DNA of 64,000 bases from Pseudomonadota bacterium (GTDB lineage Bacteria > Pseudomonadota > Alphaproteobacteria > Sphingomonadales > Sphingomonadaceae), in assembly GCA_023423775.1 (NCBI GenBank), contig JAFAEZ010000023.1:1-64000 (forward strand), written 5' to 3'. Under the pieces are notes generated by a model. That model was given only the letters and a program-made list of their open reading frames with translations, was not told where the DNA came from and searched no databases. The position numbers and the translations under genes are program-made. Shown one piece after another: positions 44,120 through 57,260 of this stretch (its first letter is position 1; the number at the start of each line of letters is the position of its first letter).

Positions 44120-44845
44120 TTACTCCGTCACGGCTTCGGCTTCCGCCGAAGCTTCCGCGCCCGACAGGCCGGCACGACGCGCCATCAGATCGGCAATCTT
44201 CTTGCCGCGACGCTGCGCCACCGCCTTGGGGCTGCTCTGATCCTTGAGCGCCTCGAAAGTCGCCCGGATCATGTTGTAGGGGTTCGAGGTGCCGACCGAC
44301 TTGGTCACCACGTCGGCAACGCCGAGGCTTTCGAACACCGCGCGCATCGGACCGCCGGCGATGATGCCGGTGCCCTGCGGGGCCGAACGGACGTAGACGC
44401 GACCCGCACCGAAATGGCCCTTGCCATCATGGTGCAGAGTGCGGCCCTCGCGCAGCGGTACGCGGACCATCGCCTTCTTCGCGGCGGCAGTCGCCTTGGA
44501 GATGGCTTCCGGCACTTCGCGCGCCTTGCCGTGGCCGAAGCCGGCCCGCCCCTTGCCGTCGCCAACGACGACGAGTGCGGCGAAACCGAAGCGCTTACCG
44601 CCCTTCACCGTCTTCGAGACGCGGTTGATGTGGACGAGCTTCTCGACGAGCTCCTCGCCCTCTTCCTCGCGATTGCCACCGCGACGATCGTCGCGACGGC
44701 CACGGCCACCGCGATTGTCACGGCCGCCGTCGCGACCACGGCCGCCACGGGCGCCGCGCTCGCGGCGGCCCTCGGTCGGCTGACCCTCGGCGGCGACTGC
44801 CTCCGGAGCCTGGCCCTCGGGGGCCTGATTGTTTTCGTCAGCCAT
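44120..44845 (-). CDS. rpsE: 30S ribosomal protein S5 with Arg/Gly-rich N-terminal extension
   Basis: 241 residues, against 167 in E. coli. The S5 core starts at about residue 66 ([18 protein letters not shown]), with [21 protein letters not shown] and [16 protein letters not shown]. The first 65 residues are acidic/Gln-rich (1-25) then strongly Arg/Gly/Asp-rich (26-62). S5 takes part in decoding fidelity and mRNA helicase activity at the entry tunnel. Placed between rplR and rpmD. Confidence 0.97.
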   Translation of the reverse strand: MADENNQAPEGQAPEAVAAEGQPTEGRRERGARGGRGRDGGRDNRGGRGRRDDRRGGNREEEGEELVEKLVHINRVSKTVKGGKRFGFAALVVVGDGKGRAGFGHGKAREVPEAISKATAAAKKAMVRVPLREGRTLHHDGKGHFGAGRVYVRSAPQGTGIIAGGPMRAVFESLGVADVVTKSVGTSNPYNMIRATFEALKDQSSPKAVAQRRGKKIADLMARRAGLSGAEASAEAEAVTE

Positions 44846-44848
44846 CGA

Positions 44849-45202
44849 TTAGAACTCCAATCCGCCTTCGCGCGCGGCATCGGCGAGAGCCTTCACGCGG
44901 CCGTGGAACAGAAAACCGCCACGGTCAAAGATAACACGGGTCACGCCCGCAGCCTTGGCGCGCTCGGCGACGCGGCGGCCGACATCCTGGGCGGAGCTGG
45001 TGGTGGCACCGCCCTTGCCCTTGACGTCCTTGTCGATCGTCGAGGCCGAAGCGACCGTGCGGCCGGCGGCATCGTCGATGACCTGGGCGTAGATGTGCTT
45101 GCCCGAGCGATGGACCGACAGGCGCAGGCGATCGCCGGCGCGCTTGCGAAGCGCGGTGCGGACGCGCTGACGGCGCCGATCGAAGAGAGACATTTTGGCC
45201 AT
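44849..45202 (-). CDS. rplR: 50S ribosomal protein L18
   Basis: 117 residues. [43 protein letters not shown] and [28 protein letters not shown] are canonical. Binds 5S rRNA with L5. Three bp separate it from both neighbours, rplF upstream and rpsE downstream. Confidence 0.98.
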   Translation of the reverse strand: MAKMSLFDRRRQRVRTALRKRAGDRLRLSVHRSGKHIYAQVIDDAAGRTVASASTIDKDVKGKGGATTSSAQDVGRRVAERAKAAGVTRVIFDRGGFLFHGRVKALADAAREGGLEF

Positions 45203-45205
45203 GGC

Positions 45206-45739
45206 TTACTTCTTCTTGCCTTCTTTGCGGAAGATGAACTCGCCGCGATACTTGATGCCCTTGCCCTTGTACGGCTCGGGCTTGCGCCAACGGCGGATCT
45301 CGGCGGCCAGCTGGCCGACCTTCTGGCGATCGATGCCGCTGATCTCGACCGTGGTCTGATCCGGGGTCTTCACCTCGAGGCCTTCCGGCACCGCGATGTT
45401 GACATCGTGGCTGTAGCCGAGCTGCAGGCGCAGGTTCTTGCCCTGGGCCGCGGCGCGGTAGCCGACGCCGGTGATCTCGAGGACCTTGCTGAAACCGTCA
45501 GTCACGCCGGTGACCAGGTTCTGCACCAGGGTGCGGTGCATGCCCCAGAAGGAGCGTGCGCGCTTGGTCTCGTTGGCGGGCTTCACCACGATGCGGCCGT
45601 CTTCGATGCCGTAGCTGATGTCGTCCAGCATCGGCATCGAGAGGGTGCCCTTGGGCCCCTTCACCGACAGGATCGAGCCTTCGATCGTGGCCGTGACGTT
45701 GCTGGGCAGCGCGACGGGAACTTTACCAATGCGGCTCAT
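45206..45739 (-). CDS. rplF: 50S ribosomal protein L6
   Basis: 177 residues. [14 protein letters not shown] at the N-terminus and [21 protein letters not shown] at the C-terminus are diagnostic. Sits near the factor-binding site and sarcin-ricin loop. The start ATG overlaps the rpsH stop by one base (TGATG). Confidence 0.98.
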   Translation of the reverse strand: MSRIGKVPVALPSNVTATIEGSILSVKGPKGTLSMPMLDDISYGIEDGRIVVKPANETKRARSFWGMHRTLVQNLVTGVTDGFSKVLEITGVGYRAAAQGKNLRLQLGYSHDVNIAVPEGLEVKTPDQTTVEISGIDRQKVGQLAAEIRRWRKPEPYKGKGIKYRGEFIFRKEGKKK

Positions 45740-46134
45740 CAGAACACCTCCGCCAGCACTTCGCCGCCGACATTCTGGTCGCGCGCTTCCGCGTCGGACA
45801 GAACGCCCTTCGGCGTCGAAACGATGGTGATGCCGAGGCCGTTGCGGACCCGGGGCAGCTCCTGGCTTCCCGAGTAGACGCGACGGCCGGGCTTCGAAAT
45901 GCGCGACACGTGCTGGATCGCGGGCTGGCCCTCGAAATACTTCAGCTCGATGCGCAGGCCTTTGTGAGCGCCCAGCGCTTCCTCGCTATAGCCACGGATG
46001 TAGCCTTCGCGCTGGAGCACTTCGAGAACGCGCACGCGGAGCTTGGACGCGGGGGAAACCACGCTGTCCTTACGCGCCTGCTGGCCGTTGCGGATGCGGG
46101 TGAGCATATCACCCAGAGGATCGGTCAATGGCAT
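45739..46134 (-). CDS. rpsH: 30S ribosomal protein S8
   Basis: 131 residues. [49 protein letters not shown] are canonical. In E. coli S8 is the autoregulator of the spc operon by binding mRNA near rplE; whether this holds here is not visible. Confidence 0.98.
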   Translation of the reverse strand: MPLTDPLGDMLTRIRNGQQARKDSVVSPASKLRVRVLEVLQREGYIRGYSEEALGAHKGLRIELKYFEGQPAIQHVSRISKPGRRVYSGSQELPRVRNGLGITIVSTPKGVLSDAEARDQNVGGEVLAEVF

Positions 46135-46144
46135 CTTATATACC

Positions 46145-46450
46145 TTACCAGCTGGACTTCGTCAGACCGGGGATCAGGCCCTTGTTGCCCAGTTCCCGCA
46201 GCATGATTCGCGAAAGCCCGAATTTGCGATAGTTGGCGCGCGGACGGCCCGTGATCTGGCAACGGTTGCGGACCCGGGTGGGGTTCGCGTTGCGCGGGAT
46301 CTCGGCCATCTTGAGACGCGCGATGAGGCGCTCGGTCTCGTCCTTGGACTCGTCGTCCGCAATCGCCTTCAGCTTCGCATACTGGCCGGCATATTTCTTC
46401 ACCAGCTTCTTGCGACGCTCATTCTTGTTGATCGAACTCAGTTTCGCCAT
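46145..46450 (-). CDS. rpsN: 30S ribosomal protein S14
   Basis: 101 residues, the long Cys-free (C-minus) form: [33 protein letters not shown] carries one Cys only, not the paired CxxC zinc sites. That form does not need zinc. Located between rplE and rpsH as usual. Confidence 0.97.
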   Translation of the reverse strand: MAKLSSINKNERRKKLVKKYAGQYAKLKAIADDESKDETERLIARLKMAEIPRNANPTRVRNRCQITGRPRANYRKFGLSRIMLRELGNKGLIPGLTKSSW

Positions 46451-46489
46451 GACTTAAGTTCTCTTCCTTCTCTAGTCCGAAGCGGGCGC

Positions 46490-47083
46490 TTACGCGGCCT
46501 GCTTCTGATCTTCTTCGGTGCGCGGGAACGGGAAGTTGAAGAGGCGCAGCAGCTCGCGCGCTTCCTCGTCCGTCTTCGCGGTGGTGGTGACGATGATGTC
46601 CATGCCGCGCACCTTGTCGATGCGGTCATAGCTGATCTCAGGGAAAATGATCTGTTCCTTGAGACCCATGGCATAGTTGCCACGGCCGTCGAACGACTTC
46701 GGGTTGAGGCCACGGAAGTCGCGAACGCGCGGCAGCGCGATCGTGATCAGACGGTCGAGAAACTCGTACATACGCTCGCGGCGCAGGGTCACCTTGACAC
46801 CGATCGGCATGCCCTCACGCAGCTTGAACTGCGCGATCGACTTCTTCGCCTTGGTGACGACAGGCTTCTGGCCGGCGATCAGCTCCATTTCGGCAGCCGC
46901 GACGTCAACCTTCTTCTTGTCCTGGGTGGCCTCGCCAACGCCCATGTTGATGACGATCTTTTCGATCTTCGGAACCTCGAAGCGGTTCTTGTAGCCGAAC
47001 TTCTCCGTCATCGCCTGGACGATGCGGTCGTCATAATCCTTCTTCAGGCGCGGCGTGTAGCCGTCCTTCTTGGCTTCAGCCAT
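46490..47083 (-). CDS. rplE: 50S ribosomal protein L5
   Basis: 197 residues from ATG 47083 ([15 protein letters not shown]). [44 protein letters not shown] and [30 protein letters not shown] are diagnostic. Binds 5S rRNA. Overlaps rplX by 8 bp. Confidence 0.98.
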   Translation of the reverse strand: MAEAKKDGYTPRLKKDYDDRIVQAMTEKFGYKNRFEVPKIEKIVINMGVGEATQDKKKVDVAAAEMELIAGQKPVVTKAKKSIAQFKLREGMPIGVKVTLRRERMYEFLDRLITIALPRVRDFRGLNPKSFDGRGNYAMGLKEQIIFPEISYDRIDKVRGMDIIVTTTAKTDEEARELLRLFNFPFPRTEEDQKQAA

Positions 47084-47396
47084 TGATCGTCTCCCCGGAC
47101 CGCGCAGCGACGCGGACCTTGTTGCCGTCGCGCACTTCGAAGCGGACCCGGGTCGGCTTGCCGGTCTTCGGGTCTTCGAGCGCAACCTTGGATACGTGCA
47201 GCGGAGCCTCGGCGCGCTCGAGCCCGCCCTGCGGGTTCGCCTGCGTCGGCTTCTTGTGACGGGTGATGATGTTCACGCCCGACACGATCACCTTGCCGTC
47301 CTTCGGGAGCGACTTGGTGACTTCGCCATGCTTGCCCTTGTCCTTGCCGGACAGGATGACGACTTTGTCGCCCTTCTTGATCTTCGCAGCAGCCAT
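47076..47396 (-). CDS. rplX: 50S ribosomal protein L24
   Basis: 106 residues. [22 protein letters not shown] is the KOW motif; [21 protein letters not shown] is canonical. Assembly initiator of the 50S. Four bp after rplN, overlapping rplE by 8 bp. Confidence 0.98.
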   Translation of the reverse strand: MAAAKIKKGDKVVILSGKDKGKHGEVTKSLPKDGKVIVSGVNIITRHKKPTQANPQGGLERAEAPLHVSKVALEDPKTGKPTRVRFEVRDGNKVRVAARSGETING

Positions 47397-47400
47397 GATC

Positions 47401-47769
47401 TTACAAAACCTCCGGCGCGAGCGAGATGATCTTCATGTGCTTCTTCGCGCGCAATTCGCGGACGACCGGGCCGAAGATACGGGTGCCGATCGGCTCCTGA
47501 TTGTTGTTGACGAGCACCGCCGCGTTGGAATCGAACCGGATGGTCGAACCGTCGGCGCGGTGAATGTCCTTTGCCGTACGCACGATGACGGCCTTGTGAA
47601 CGTCACCCTTCTTCACGCGGCCGCGCGGGGCCGCTTCCTTGACGGAGACGACGATGATGTCGCCCACGCCGGCAAAGCGGCGCTTCGAACCGCCGAGCAC
47701 CTTGATGCACTGGACGCGCTTGGCGCCGGAATTGTCGGCGACATCAAGGTTTGACTGCATCTGGATCAT
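47401..47769 (-). CDS. rplN: 50S ribosomal protein L14
   Basis: 122 residues, the universal length. [35 protein letters not shown]-like region [26 protein letters not shown] and [13 protein letters not shown] are diagnostic. Forms intersubunit bridges. 56 bp after rpsQ. Confidence 0.98.
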   Translation of the reverse strand: MIQMQSNLDVADNSGAKRVQCIKVLGGSKRRFAGVGDIIVVSVKEAAPRGRVKKGDVHKAVIVRTAKDIHRADGSTIRFDSNAAVLVNNNQEPIGTRIFGPVVRELRAKKHMKIISLAPEVL

Positions 47770-47825
47770 CGATCCATTCCTTCTCTCACTTCAACCGGGA
47801 CCAGCCCGGCGATCAGCTTCAAATA

Positions 47826-48095
47826 TTAGGCGACGTCAGCCTTGGCCGGGGTGGCGTGCGTGTCGACACGCTCGATCACCTTCCAGGTCTTCAGCTTGGA
47901 GATCGGCCGCGTCTCTTCGATGCGGACGGTCTCGCCCTCGTGATACTCATTGCCCTCGTCATGGGCATGGTACTTCTTCGACCGCTTGATGATCTTGCCG
48001 TACAGCGGGTGCTTCACCCGCCGTTCGACCTTCACCACGACAGTCTTGTCGGTCTTATCGGAAACGATCGTCCCGGTCAGAATGCGCTTCGGCAT
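47826..48095 (-). CDS. rpsQ: 30S ribosomal protein S17
   Basis: 89 residues. [30 protein letters not shown] and [29 protein letters not shown] are canonical. Primary 16S rRNA-binding protein. 9 bp after rpmC. Confidence 0.98.
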   Translation of the reverse strand: MPKRILTGTIVSDKTDKTVVVKVERRVKHPLYGKIIKRSKKYHAHDEGNEYHEGETVRIEETRPISKLKTWKVIERVDTHATPAKADVA

Positions 48096-48104
48096 GGTAA
48101 CTCC

Positions 48105-48314
48105 TTAGGCCTTGGCCTGAGCGGCACGCACGCGCTCGCTCTGCAGCGTCTTGATCCGCGCGATATCGCGGCGGACCTCGCGGACACGGGACGGCTTCTC
48201 GAGCTGGTTGGTGGCGGCCTGGAAGCGGAGGTTGAAGGCCTCGCGCTTCAGTTCGCCCAGCTGCTCCTGAAGCTGGTCGTCGGTCCTGGTCTTGAGATCG
48301 TCGATCTTGGCCAT
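48105..48314 (-). CDS. rpmC: 50S ribosomal protein L29
   Basis: 69 residues, two long helices: [28 protein letters not shown] and [21 protein letters not shown]. Located at the exit tunnel, docking site for trigger factor and SRP. 3 bp after rplP. Confidence 0.97.
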   Translation of the reverse strand: MAKIDDLKTRTDDQLQEQLGELKREAFNLRFQAATNQLEKPSRVREVRRDIARIKTLQSERVRAAQAKA

Positions 48315-48317
48315 CTC

Positions 48318-48749
48318 TTAAGCTTCCTCGATCACCGATTCACCGAGGCGGGCGACCACCTTCGTCTTGATCGGCAGTTTTTCCATGGCGCGCTCGAAAG
48401 CCACGCGGGCGAGCGGACCGGGGACGCCGTCCAGCTCGAACAGGATGCGGCCGGGCTTGACGCGCGCCGCCCAATATTCGTTCGAGCCCTTACCCTTGCC
48501 CTGGCGGACTTCGGCCGGCTTCTTCGAGACCGGCACGTCCGGGAACACGCGGATCCAGAGACGGCCCTGGCGGCGGATATGGCGGGTGATCGCGCGGCGC
48601 GCCGCCTCGATCTGGCGAGCGGTGATACGCTCCGGCTCCATCGCCTTCAGGCCGAACGCACCGAAATTCAGCTCGGTGCCGCCCTTGGCATTGCCGTGAA
48701 TGCGGCCCTTGAAGGCCTTGCGGAACTTAGTCCGTTTGGGTTGCAGCAT
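48318..48749 (-). CDS. rplP: 50S ribosomal protein L16
   Basis: 143 residues. [47 protein letters not shown] segment and [27 protein letters not shown] are diagnostic. Near the A-site and 5S rRNA. 64 bp after rpsC. Confidence 0.98.
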   Translation of the reverse strand: MLQPKRTKFRKAFKGRIHGNAKGGTELNFGAFGLKAMEPERITARQIEAARRAITRHIRRQGRLWIRVFPDVPVSKKPAEVRQGKGKGSNEYWAARVKPGRILFELDGVPGPLARVAFERAMEKLPIKTKVVARLGESVIEEA

Positions 48750-48813
48750 CTTCTATTCGCTTTCTGACACCGATTGTCGGTCGATCAAGCGACGCTGCTA
48801 AGGGAGAACTCCC

Positions 48814-49509
48814 TTAGCGCGCCGGCCGAACCCCCGAGGTTTGCGCTTCCATCATGAGCCGGTCCTGAGCCATCGGATCGTGGCCCAGGATCTCACCCTT
48901 GAAGATCCAGACTTTGACGCCGCACACGCCGTAAGCGGTGTGGGCCTGCGCCTCAGCATAATCGACGTTGCCGCGCAAGGTGTGCAGCGGAACCCGGCCC
49001 TCGCGATACCATTCGGTACGCGCGATCTCGGCGCCGCCGAGACGGCCGCCGCAGGTGATCCGGATGCCCTCTGCGCCGAGACGCAGGGCCGACTGCACCG
49101 CGCGCTTCATGGCACGACGGAAAGCGATACGACGCTCGAGCTGGTCGGCAACGCCCTGGGCGACGAGCTTGGCGTCGATCTCGGGCTTGCGGATCTCGAC
49201 GATGTTCAGCGACACGTCGCTGGAGGTCATCGCGCCGAGCTGCTTGCGCAGCTTTTCGATGTCGGCGCCCTTCTTGCCGATGATCACGCCCGGACGCGCG
49301 GCATAGATGCTGACGCGGCAAAGCTTGGCGGGGCGCTCGATCACGACCTTCGAGATCGCGGCCTGCGGCAGCGTCTTCAGGACGAACTCGCGGATCTTCA
49401 GATCCTCGACCAGGAGACGGCTATAGTCGGCGCCTTCAGCGTACCAACGGCTGTCCCAGGTCCGGTTGATCTGCAGGCGCAGACCGATAGGATTGCTCTT
49501 CTGACCCAT
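48814..49509 (-). CDS. rpsC: 30S ribosomal protein S3
   Basis: 231 residues from ATG 49509 ([13 protein letters not shown]). KH domain with [21 protein letters not shown]-terminal [21 protein letters not shown]. Part of the mRNA entry helicase with S4 and S5. The start overlaps the rplV stop by one base (TAATG). Confidence 0.98.
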   Translation of the reverse strand: MGQKSNPIGLRLQINRTWDSRWYAEGADYSRLLVEDLKIREFVLKTLPQAAISKVVIERPAKLCRVSIYAARPGVIIGKKGADIEKLRKQLGAMTSSDVSLNIVEIRKPEIDAKLVAQGVADQLERRIAFRRAMKRAVQSALRLGAEGIRITCGGRLGGAEIARTEWYREGRVPLHTLRGNVDYAEAQAHTAYGVCGVKVWIFKGEILGHDPMAQDRLMMEAQTSGVRPAR

Positions 49510-49889
49510 TATTCTGCTTCCTGCTGCTCGCGGACGACGATGCGCACGCGGCTGAACGGCTTGACGATCCGGCTCGAACGGCCGCGCGCACGCGCCGTCC
49601 AACGCTTCATCGAGATGCTCTTGCCCACCGAAGCCTCGGCGACGACGAGGCTGTCGACATCCAGATTGTGATTGTTCTCGGCATTGGCAATGGCCGAAGC
49701 CAGAACCTTGCGCACGTCAACCGCCATCGCCTTGGGCGAGAACTGGAGGATGTTGAGCGCGTCCTCGGCCTTCCGACCGCGGATCAGCGCCGCCACCAGG
49801 TTCAGCTTCTGGGCCGAACCGCGGATCTGCGTGCCGACCGACAGCGCCTCGTTGTCCGCAACCTTGCGGGGGCTCTTCTGCTTGCCCAT
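49509..49889 (-). CDS. rplV: 50S ribosomal protein L22
   Basis: 126 residues. [29 protein letters not shown] and the beta-hairpin segment [29 protein letters not shown] that lines the exit tunnel. 3 bp after rpsS. Confidence 0.97.
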   Translation of the reverse strand: MGKQKSPRKVADNEALSVGTQIRGSAQKLNLVAALIRGRKAEDALNILQFSPKAMAVDVRKVLASAIANAENNHNLDVDSLVVAEASVGKSISMKRWTARARGRSSRIVKPFSRVRIVVREQQEAE

Positions 49890-49892
49890 GGC

Positions 49893-50168
49893 TTACCTCT
49901 TGCCCTTCTTGTCGGCAGCGTGGCCCGGGAAGAAGCGGGTCGGAGCGAACTCGCCCAGCTTCATGCCGACCATCTCTTCGCTCACCGAAACGGGAACGAA
50001 TTTGCGGCCATTGTAGACGTTGAACGTGAGCCCGACGAACTGCGGAAGAATGGTGGAGCGACGCGACCAGGTCTTGATCGGAGCGCGGCCACCGGCCTCC
50101 TGCGCCGTCTCTGCCTTCTTCAGCAGCGACAGCTCGACGAACGGACCTTTCCAGATGGAGCGGGCCAT
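49893..50168 (-). CDS. rpsS: 30S ribosomal protein S19
   Basis: 91 residues. [50 protein letters not shown] and [12 protein letters not shown] are canonical. 30S head protein contacting the A-site finger. 3 bp after rplB. Confidence 0.98.
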   Translation of the reverse strand: MARSIWKGPFVELSLLKKAETAQEAGGRAPIKTWSRRSTILPQFVGLTFNVYNGRKFVPVSVSEEMVGMKLGEFAPTRFFPGHAADKKGKR

Positions 50169-50171
50169 TAC

Positions 50172-51008
50172 TTACCTCTTCTTCTTCGCGTGACGCGAAC
50201 GGATGATCATCTTGTCCGTCGCCTTGTTCGAACGGGTGCGGGCGCCCTTGGTCGGCTTGCCCCACGGGGTGACCGGATGACGGCCGCCCGAGGTGCGGCC
50301 TTCACCACCGCCGTGCGGGTGATCGACCGGGTTCTTGGCGACGCCGCGGGTCAGCGGACGACGGCCCATCCAGCGGGTGCGGCCGGCCTTGGCGAAATTC
50401 TGGTTCTGGTTATCGGGGTTCGAGACCGCGCCAACCGTGCCCATGCAATCCGCCCGCAGGTAACGCTGCTCGCCCGAGTTCAGGCGAACGATGACCATGC
50501 CGCGGTCACGACCGACGACCTGGACATAGGTGCCGGCGGAACGGGCGATCTGACCGCCCTTGCCCGGCTTCATCTCCACATTGTGGACGATGGTGCCGAC
50601 CGGCATCTGGCCCAGCTCCATGGCGTTGCCCGGCTTCACGTCGGTCTTCTTGCCGGCGACGATCGTGTCGCCGACGCCGAGGCGCTGCGGAGCGATGATG
50701 TAGGCAAGCTCGCCGTCCTCATACTTCACCAGCGCGATGAACGCGGTGCGGTTCGGGTCATATTCGAGCCGCTCGACGGTGGCCGGCATGTCCCACTTGC
50801 GACGCTTGAAGTCGATGTAGCGGTAACGCTGCTTGTGACCGCCGGCGATGCCGCGCGAGGTCACATGGCCCTGGTTGTTGCGGCCACCGGTCTTGCGCTT
50901 GCCTTCGGTCAGCGCCTTGACCGGCTTGCCCTTCCAGAGCGCCGACTTGTCGACCAGGATCAGGCCGCGCTGCGACGAGGTGGTCGGATTATAGGATTTG
51001 AGTGCCAT
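50172..51008 (-). CDS. rplB: 50S ribosomal protein L2
   Basis: 278 residues. [26 protein letters not shown] segment [32 protein letters not shown], and [18 protein letters not shown] [27 protein letters not shown] (includes the catalytic-centre His). Needed for subunit association and peptidyl transfer. 12 bp after rplW. Confidence 0.98.
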   Translation of the reverse strand: MALKSYNPTTSSQRGLILVDKSALWKGKPVKALTEGKRKTGGRNNQGHVTSRGIAGGHKQRYRYIDFKRRKWDMPATVERLEYDPNRTAFIALVKYEDGELAYIIAPQRLGVGDTIVAGKKTDVKPGNAMELGQMPVGTIVHNVEMKPGKGGQIARSAGTYVQVVGRDRGMVIVRLNSGEQRYLRADCMGTVGAVSNPDNQNQNFAKAGRTRWMGRRPLTRGVAKNPVDHPHGGGEGRTSGGRHPVTPWGKPTKGARTRSNKATDKMIIRSRHAKKKR

Positions 51009-51020
51009 CTCTTACGCGCC

Positions 51021-51338
51021 TCAGATACCGGTGGTGACGTCGATCGACTGGCCTTCGGCCAGCGTCACGATCGCCTTCTTGACGTCGGAGCGCGTGTAGG
51101 GACGACCCTTCCACAGCTTCCGCTTGCCCTTCTGGGTCAGCGTATTCACGCCCGTCACGTTGACGTTGAACAGAGCCTCGACGGCCGCCTTGATCTGCGG
51201 CTTCGTGGCATCGTTCGCGACCTTGAACACGACCGCATTCTGCTCGGAGAGCAAGGTCGTCTTCTCGGTGATGTGCGGGGCGAGAACGACATCATAATGA
51301 TTGATGTCGACCGCCGTCTTGGCAGGCTTCTTAGCCAT
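51021..51338 (-). CDS. rplW: 50S ribosomal protein L23
   Basis: 105 residues. [50 protein letters not shown] is diagnostic. Exit-tunnel docking protein for trigger factor and SRP. Overlaps rplD by 8 bp. Confidence 0.97.
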   Translation of the reverse strand: MAKKPAKTAVDINHYDVVLAPHITEKTTLLSEQNAVVFKVANDATKPQIKAAVEALFNVNVTGVNTLTQKGKRKLWKGRPYTRSDVKKAIVTLAEGQSIDVTTGI

Positions 51339-51954
51339 TGAAACGCGCCTCCAGCTTCTCGACCGCGGCGCGCGTCAGCACCAGAGTCTCATGCTTCAGA
51401 ATATCGTAGACGTTCGCGCCGACCGCCGGGAGCAGGTTCACCTGGTGGAGGTTGGACGAAGCCATTGCGAAGCCGACGTTGAGCGCGTCGCCGTCAATAA
51501 CCAGCGTCTTGCCGAAACCCAGCTTGGTGAGCTTCTCGGCCAGGACCTTGGTCTTGGCCTCGCCGACGTCCAGGCTGTCCATGACGACCAGCTTGCCGTC
51601 GCGGGCCTTGGACGAGAGCGCCATCTTCAGGCCGAGCGCACGAACCTTCTTGTTCAGCGACGGATTGAAATCGCGAACGCGGGGACCGTGGGCCTTGCCG
51701 CCGCCGATGAAGATCGGGGCGCGGCGATCGCCGTGACGAGCCGTACCGCCGCCCTTCTGGCGACCGAACTTCTTGCCCGTGCGGGCGACATCGGAACGCT
51801 CGCGGGCGGCGCGGGCAGTGCCGCGGCGCTTCTCGAGCTGCCAGGTGACGACGCGATGCAGGATATCGGCGCGCGGCTCGACGGCGAAGACTTCGTCGTT
51901 GAGCTCGATGTCGCCGCTGGCCTTGGCGTCGAGGGTTTGAACCTTGACCTTCAT
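51331..51954 (-). CDS. rplD: 50S ribosomal protein L4
   Basis: 207 residues. [52 protein letters not shown] includes the tunnel-lining loop. In E. coli L4 represses the S10 operon through a leader hairpin upstream of rpsJ. Here the structured spacer is between rpsJ and rplC. 3 bp after rplC. Confidence 0.98.
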   Translation of the reverse strand: MKVKVQTLDAKASGDIELNDEVFAVEPRADILHRVVTWQLEKRRGTARAARERSDVARTGKKFGRQKGGGTARHGDRRAPIFIGGGKAHGPRVRDFNPSLNKKVRALGLKMALSSKARDGKLVVMDSLDVGEAKTKVLAEKLTKLGFGKTLVIDGDALNVGFAMASSNLHQVNLLPAVGANVYDILKHETLVLTRAAVEKLEARFNG

Positions 51955-51957
51955 TGC

Positions 51958-52713
51958 TTAGCCTTCCTGGCCTTCGGTCGCTGCCACCGGTGCCTCGGCC
52001 TCGGCCGGGGTTTCAGCGGGAGCGTTGTTGTTGCTGGCAGCCTGCTTCAGGCCGGCCGGATAGGGAACGTCGGCCGGGCGAGCGACCTTGACGGCGTCCT
52101 TGACGATCAGCCAGCCGCCCTTGTGACCGGGCACGGAGCCCTTCACGAAGATCAGACCGCGCTCGACGTCGGTGCGAACGACTTCGAGATTCTGCTGCGT
52201 GCGGTTCTTGGCGCCCATGTGGCCGGCCATCTTCTTGTTCTTGAAGACGCGGCCCGGGTCCTGACGCTGACCGGTCGAACCGTGCGCACGGTGCGAGACC
52301 GAGACGCCGTGGGTGGCGCGCATGCCGCCGAAGCCCCAGCGCTTCATGGCGCCGGCAAAGCCCTTGCCCTGCGTAACGCCCTGGATGTCGACCAGCTGGC
52401 CGGCAATGAAATGGTCGGCCGAGATCTCGGCGCCGACGTCGAGGAGCGCATCCTCGGCGACACGGAACTCGACGACGCGAGCCTTCGGCTCCACCTCGGC
52501 CTTGCCGAAATGGCCGCGCTCCGGCTTGGACAGGTTCTTCGCCTTCGCCGAACCGGCGCCGAGCTGAACCGCCACATAGCCGTCACGCTCGACTTCGCGG
52601 CGCGCGACGACCTGAAGGTTGTCGAGAGACAGGACGGTAACCGGCACGTGGCGGCCGTCATCCTGGAATATGCGGGTCATCCCCAATTTCTTCGCGATCA
52701 CGCCAGTGCGCAT
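51958..52713 (-). CDS. rplC: 50S ribosomal protein L3
   Basis: 251 residues from ATG 52713 ([20 protein letters not shown]), with AAGGAG before it. The core contains [49 protein letters not shown] near the peptidyl transferase centre. The last ~35 residues are an Ala/Glu/Pro-rich tail ([16 protein letters not shown]) not found in E. coli L3 (209 residues). Confidence 0.97.
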   Translation of the reverse strand: MRTGVIAKKLGMTRIFQDDGRHVPVTVLSLDNLQVVARREVERDGYVAVQLGAGSAKAKNLSKPERGHFGKAEVEPKARVVEFRVAEDALLDVGAEISADHFIAGQLVDIQGVTQGKGFAGAMKRWGFGGMRATHGVSVSHRAHGSTGQRQDPGRVFKNKKMAGHMGAKNRTQQNLEVVRTDVERGLIFVKGSVPGHKGGWLIVKDAVKVARPADVPYPAGLKQAASNNNAPAETPAEAEAPVAATEGQEG

Positions 52714-52930
52714 GACCAAACTCCTTACACAGAGGCCCGCGGAACCATTTCCGCGGGCGTGCTAGCCCAATAAAGATGCGTGCCCCGCTTGGGCTATTCC
52801 CGCCAAAGATCCCGTCGCGTCATTGCGAAGGAAACCCACTCGCGGGATGCGGGGGACGCAGACCACGGATAAATCCGTGCGGTATCCCGAATCCTTGCGT
52901 CAGCCCTCAGGGGCGACGCGCGCTCGCCTC
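52714..52930 (-). promoter_or_regulatory. Structured 217-bp spacer between rpsJ and rplC
   Basis: No gene. It contains hairpins GCCCGCGGAA/TTCCGCGGGC (52735-52744 with 52749-52758), AGCCCAA/TTGGGCT (52764-52770 with 52789-52795) and the palindrome CACGGAT-AA-ATCCGTG (52864-52879). Neighbouring junctions in this operon are mostly under 15 bp, so this spacer is likely a leader or attenuator for rplC-rplD and following genes. Confidence 0.45.
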
Positions 52931-53242
<312 letters not shown>

Positions 53243-53347
53243 GTCCATACCGATGCGAAAGAGCCAACCCTCGAAACGAGGGCCATCAAACAAGGCTTAC
53301 CGGAGCCGCGGGGCCCCGGTTCGGCCAAAAACTTTTACTAAAAGGCG

Positions 53348-53378
53348 AGCCGCCCGAATCTATCCGATCCGGGCGGCT
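53348..53378 (-). terminator. Hairpin with short T-run after tuf
   Basis: On the minus strand AGCCGCCCG (53378-53370) pairs with CGGGCGGCT (53356-53348) over a 13-nt loop; CGCC and TTTT follow. Probably terminates or attenuates transcription leaving tuf before rpsJ. Confidence 0.55.
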
Positions 53379-53390
53379 GACGGCCCTATA

Positions 53391-54581
53391 TTACTTCGAG
53401 ATCGTTCCGACAACCCCTGCGCCGACGGTACGGCCGCCTTCGCGGATCGCGAAGCGCAGGCCCTGGTCCATGGCGATCGGGGCGATCAGCTTCACGCCGA
53501 GCGTGACGTTGTCGCCGGGCATGACCATCTCGGTGCCTTCCGGAAGAACCACTTCGCCCGTCACGTCGGTCGTGCGGAAGTAGAACTGCGGACGGTAGTT
53601 GGCGAAGAACGGCGTGTGACGGCCGCCCTCGTCCTTCGAAAGGACATAGACCTCAGCCGAGAAGTCGGTGTGCGGGGTGATCGAGCCCGGCTTGGCCAGA
53701 ACCTGACCACGCTCGACTTCCTCACGGCCAACGCCGCGGATCAGCGCGCCGATGTTGTCGCCGGCCTGGCCCTGGTCGAGCAGCTTGCGGAACATTTCGA
53801 CGCCGGTCACGACGGTCTTCTTGGTGTCCTTGATGCCGACGATCTCGACTTCCTCGCCAACCTTGACGATGCCGGTCTCGACGCGGCCGGTCACGACGGT
53901 GCCGCGGCCCGAGATCGAGAACACGTCTTCGATCGGCATCAGGAACGCCTTGTCGAGCGGACGCTCCGGCTGCGGGATGTACTCGTCGACGGCCTTCATC
54001 AGCTCCAGAACGGCGTCACGGCCGATCTTGGTGTTGCTGTCCTCGAGGGCGGCGAGAGCCGAACCCTTGATGACGGGGATGTCGTCGCCCGGGAAGTCGT
54101 ACGACGAGAGCAGCTCGCGGATTTCGAGCTCGACGAGCTCCAGGAGCTCCTCGTCGTCGACCTGGTCGACCTTGTTCATGAACACGACGAGCGCCGGAAC
54201 GCCGACCTGACGAGCGAGCAGGATGTGCTCGCGGGTCTGCGGCATCGGGCCGTCGGCGGCCGAAACCACCAGGATGCCGCCGTCCATCTGCGCGGCGCCG
54301 GTGATCATGTTCTTCACATAGTCGGCGTGGCCCGGGCAATCGACGTGCGCATAGTGGCGTGCTTCGGTCTCATACTCGACGTGGCTGGTCGAGATGGTGA
54401 TGCCGCGCTCGCGCTCTTCCGGCGCCTTGTCGATGTTGTCGTAGCTGGTGAACGTCGCGCCGCCGGTCTCGGCGAGCACCTTCGTGATCGCTGCCGTCAG
54501 CGAGGTCTTGCCGTGATCGACGTGACCGATGGTGCCGATGTTGCAGTGCGGCTTCGTCCGCTCAAACTTAGCTTTCGCCAT
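53391..54581 (-). CDS. tuf: Elongation factor Tu
   Basis: 396 residues. G1 [19 protein letters not shown], switch [10 protein letters not shown]3 [22 protein letters not shown]4 MNKVDQVDD, and C-terminal domains with [36 protein letters not shown]. Delivers aminoacyl-tRNA. Last gene of the str operon, 45 bp after fusA; a further tuf copy may exist elsewhere. Confidence 0.98.
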   Translation of the reverse strand: MAKAKFERTKPHCNIGTIGHVDHGKTSLTAAITKVLAETGGATFTSYDNIDKAPEERERGITISTSHVEYETEARHYAHVDCPGHADYVKNMITGAAQMDGGILVVSAADGPMPQTREHILLARQVGVPALVVFMNKVDQVDDEELLELVELEIRELLSSYDFPGDDIPVIKGSALAALEDSNTKIGRDAVLELMKAVDEYIPQPERPLDKAFLMPIEDVFSISGRGTVVTGRVETGIVKVGEEVEIVGIKDTKKTVVTGVEMFRKLLDQGQAGDNIGALIRGVGREEVERGQVLAKPGSITPHTDFSAEVYVLSKDEGGRHTPFFANYRPQFYFRTTDVTGEVVLPEGTEMVMPGDNVTLGVKLIAPIAMDQGLRFAIREGGRTVGAGVVGTISK

Positions 54582-54626
54582 TGTGGATTACCCTCGTCTT
54601 TCTTGACCTAATGAAACCTCACCCGC

Positions 54627-56720
<2,094 letters not shown>

Positions 56721-56777
56721 GATCTTAACTCCGATGTGGGGGGTTCGGGCCGGGCCCGTCCCCCACGATATAGGGAT

Positions 56778-57248
56778 TTACCAGCGGTAGTGCGAGAAGG
56801 CGCGGTTGGCTTCGGCCATACGGTGCGTATCTTCGCGCTTCTTGACGGCGTTGCCGCGATTGTTCGCGGCATCCATCAGCTCGCCCGAGAGACGAGCCGC
56901 CATGGTGTTCTCCGAACGCGCACGGGCGGCGGAGATCAGCCAGCGGATCGCAAGCGCCTGAGCGCGCTCCGGACGGACTTCGACGGGAACCTGGTAGGTC
57001 GCACCGCCGACGCGGCGGCTGCGGACCTCGATGCCCGGCTTGATGTTGTTGAGCGCATCATGGAACACGCCGAGCGGCTCGCGCTTGGCACGCGCCTCGA
57101 CCGTGTCGAGGGCGCCGTAGACGATGCCTTCGGCAGTCGACTTCTTGCCGTCGAGCATGACGCTGTTCATGAACTTAGAAAGGACCAGATCGCCAAATTT
57201 GGGATCGGGAAGGATTTCGCGCTTTTCGGGGCGACGACGACGAGACAT
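56778..57248 (-). CDS. rpsG: 30S ribosomal protein S7
   Basis: 156 residues. [61 protein letters not shown] and [19 protein letters not shown] are diagnostic. Head-domain assembly protein near the E site. 12 bp after rpsL; a GTGGGGG/CCCCCAC hairpin lies before fusA. Confidence 0.98.
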   Translation of the reverse strand: MSRRRRPEKREILPDPKFGDLVLSKFMNSVMLDGKKSTAEGIVYGALDTVEARAKREPLGVFHDALNNIKPGIEVRSRRVGGATYQVPVEVRPERAQALAIRWLISAARARSENTMAARLSGELMDAANNRGNAVKKREDTHRMAEANRAFSHYRW

Positions 57249-57260
57249 CTCTAAATTCCC

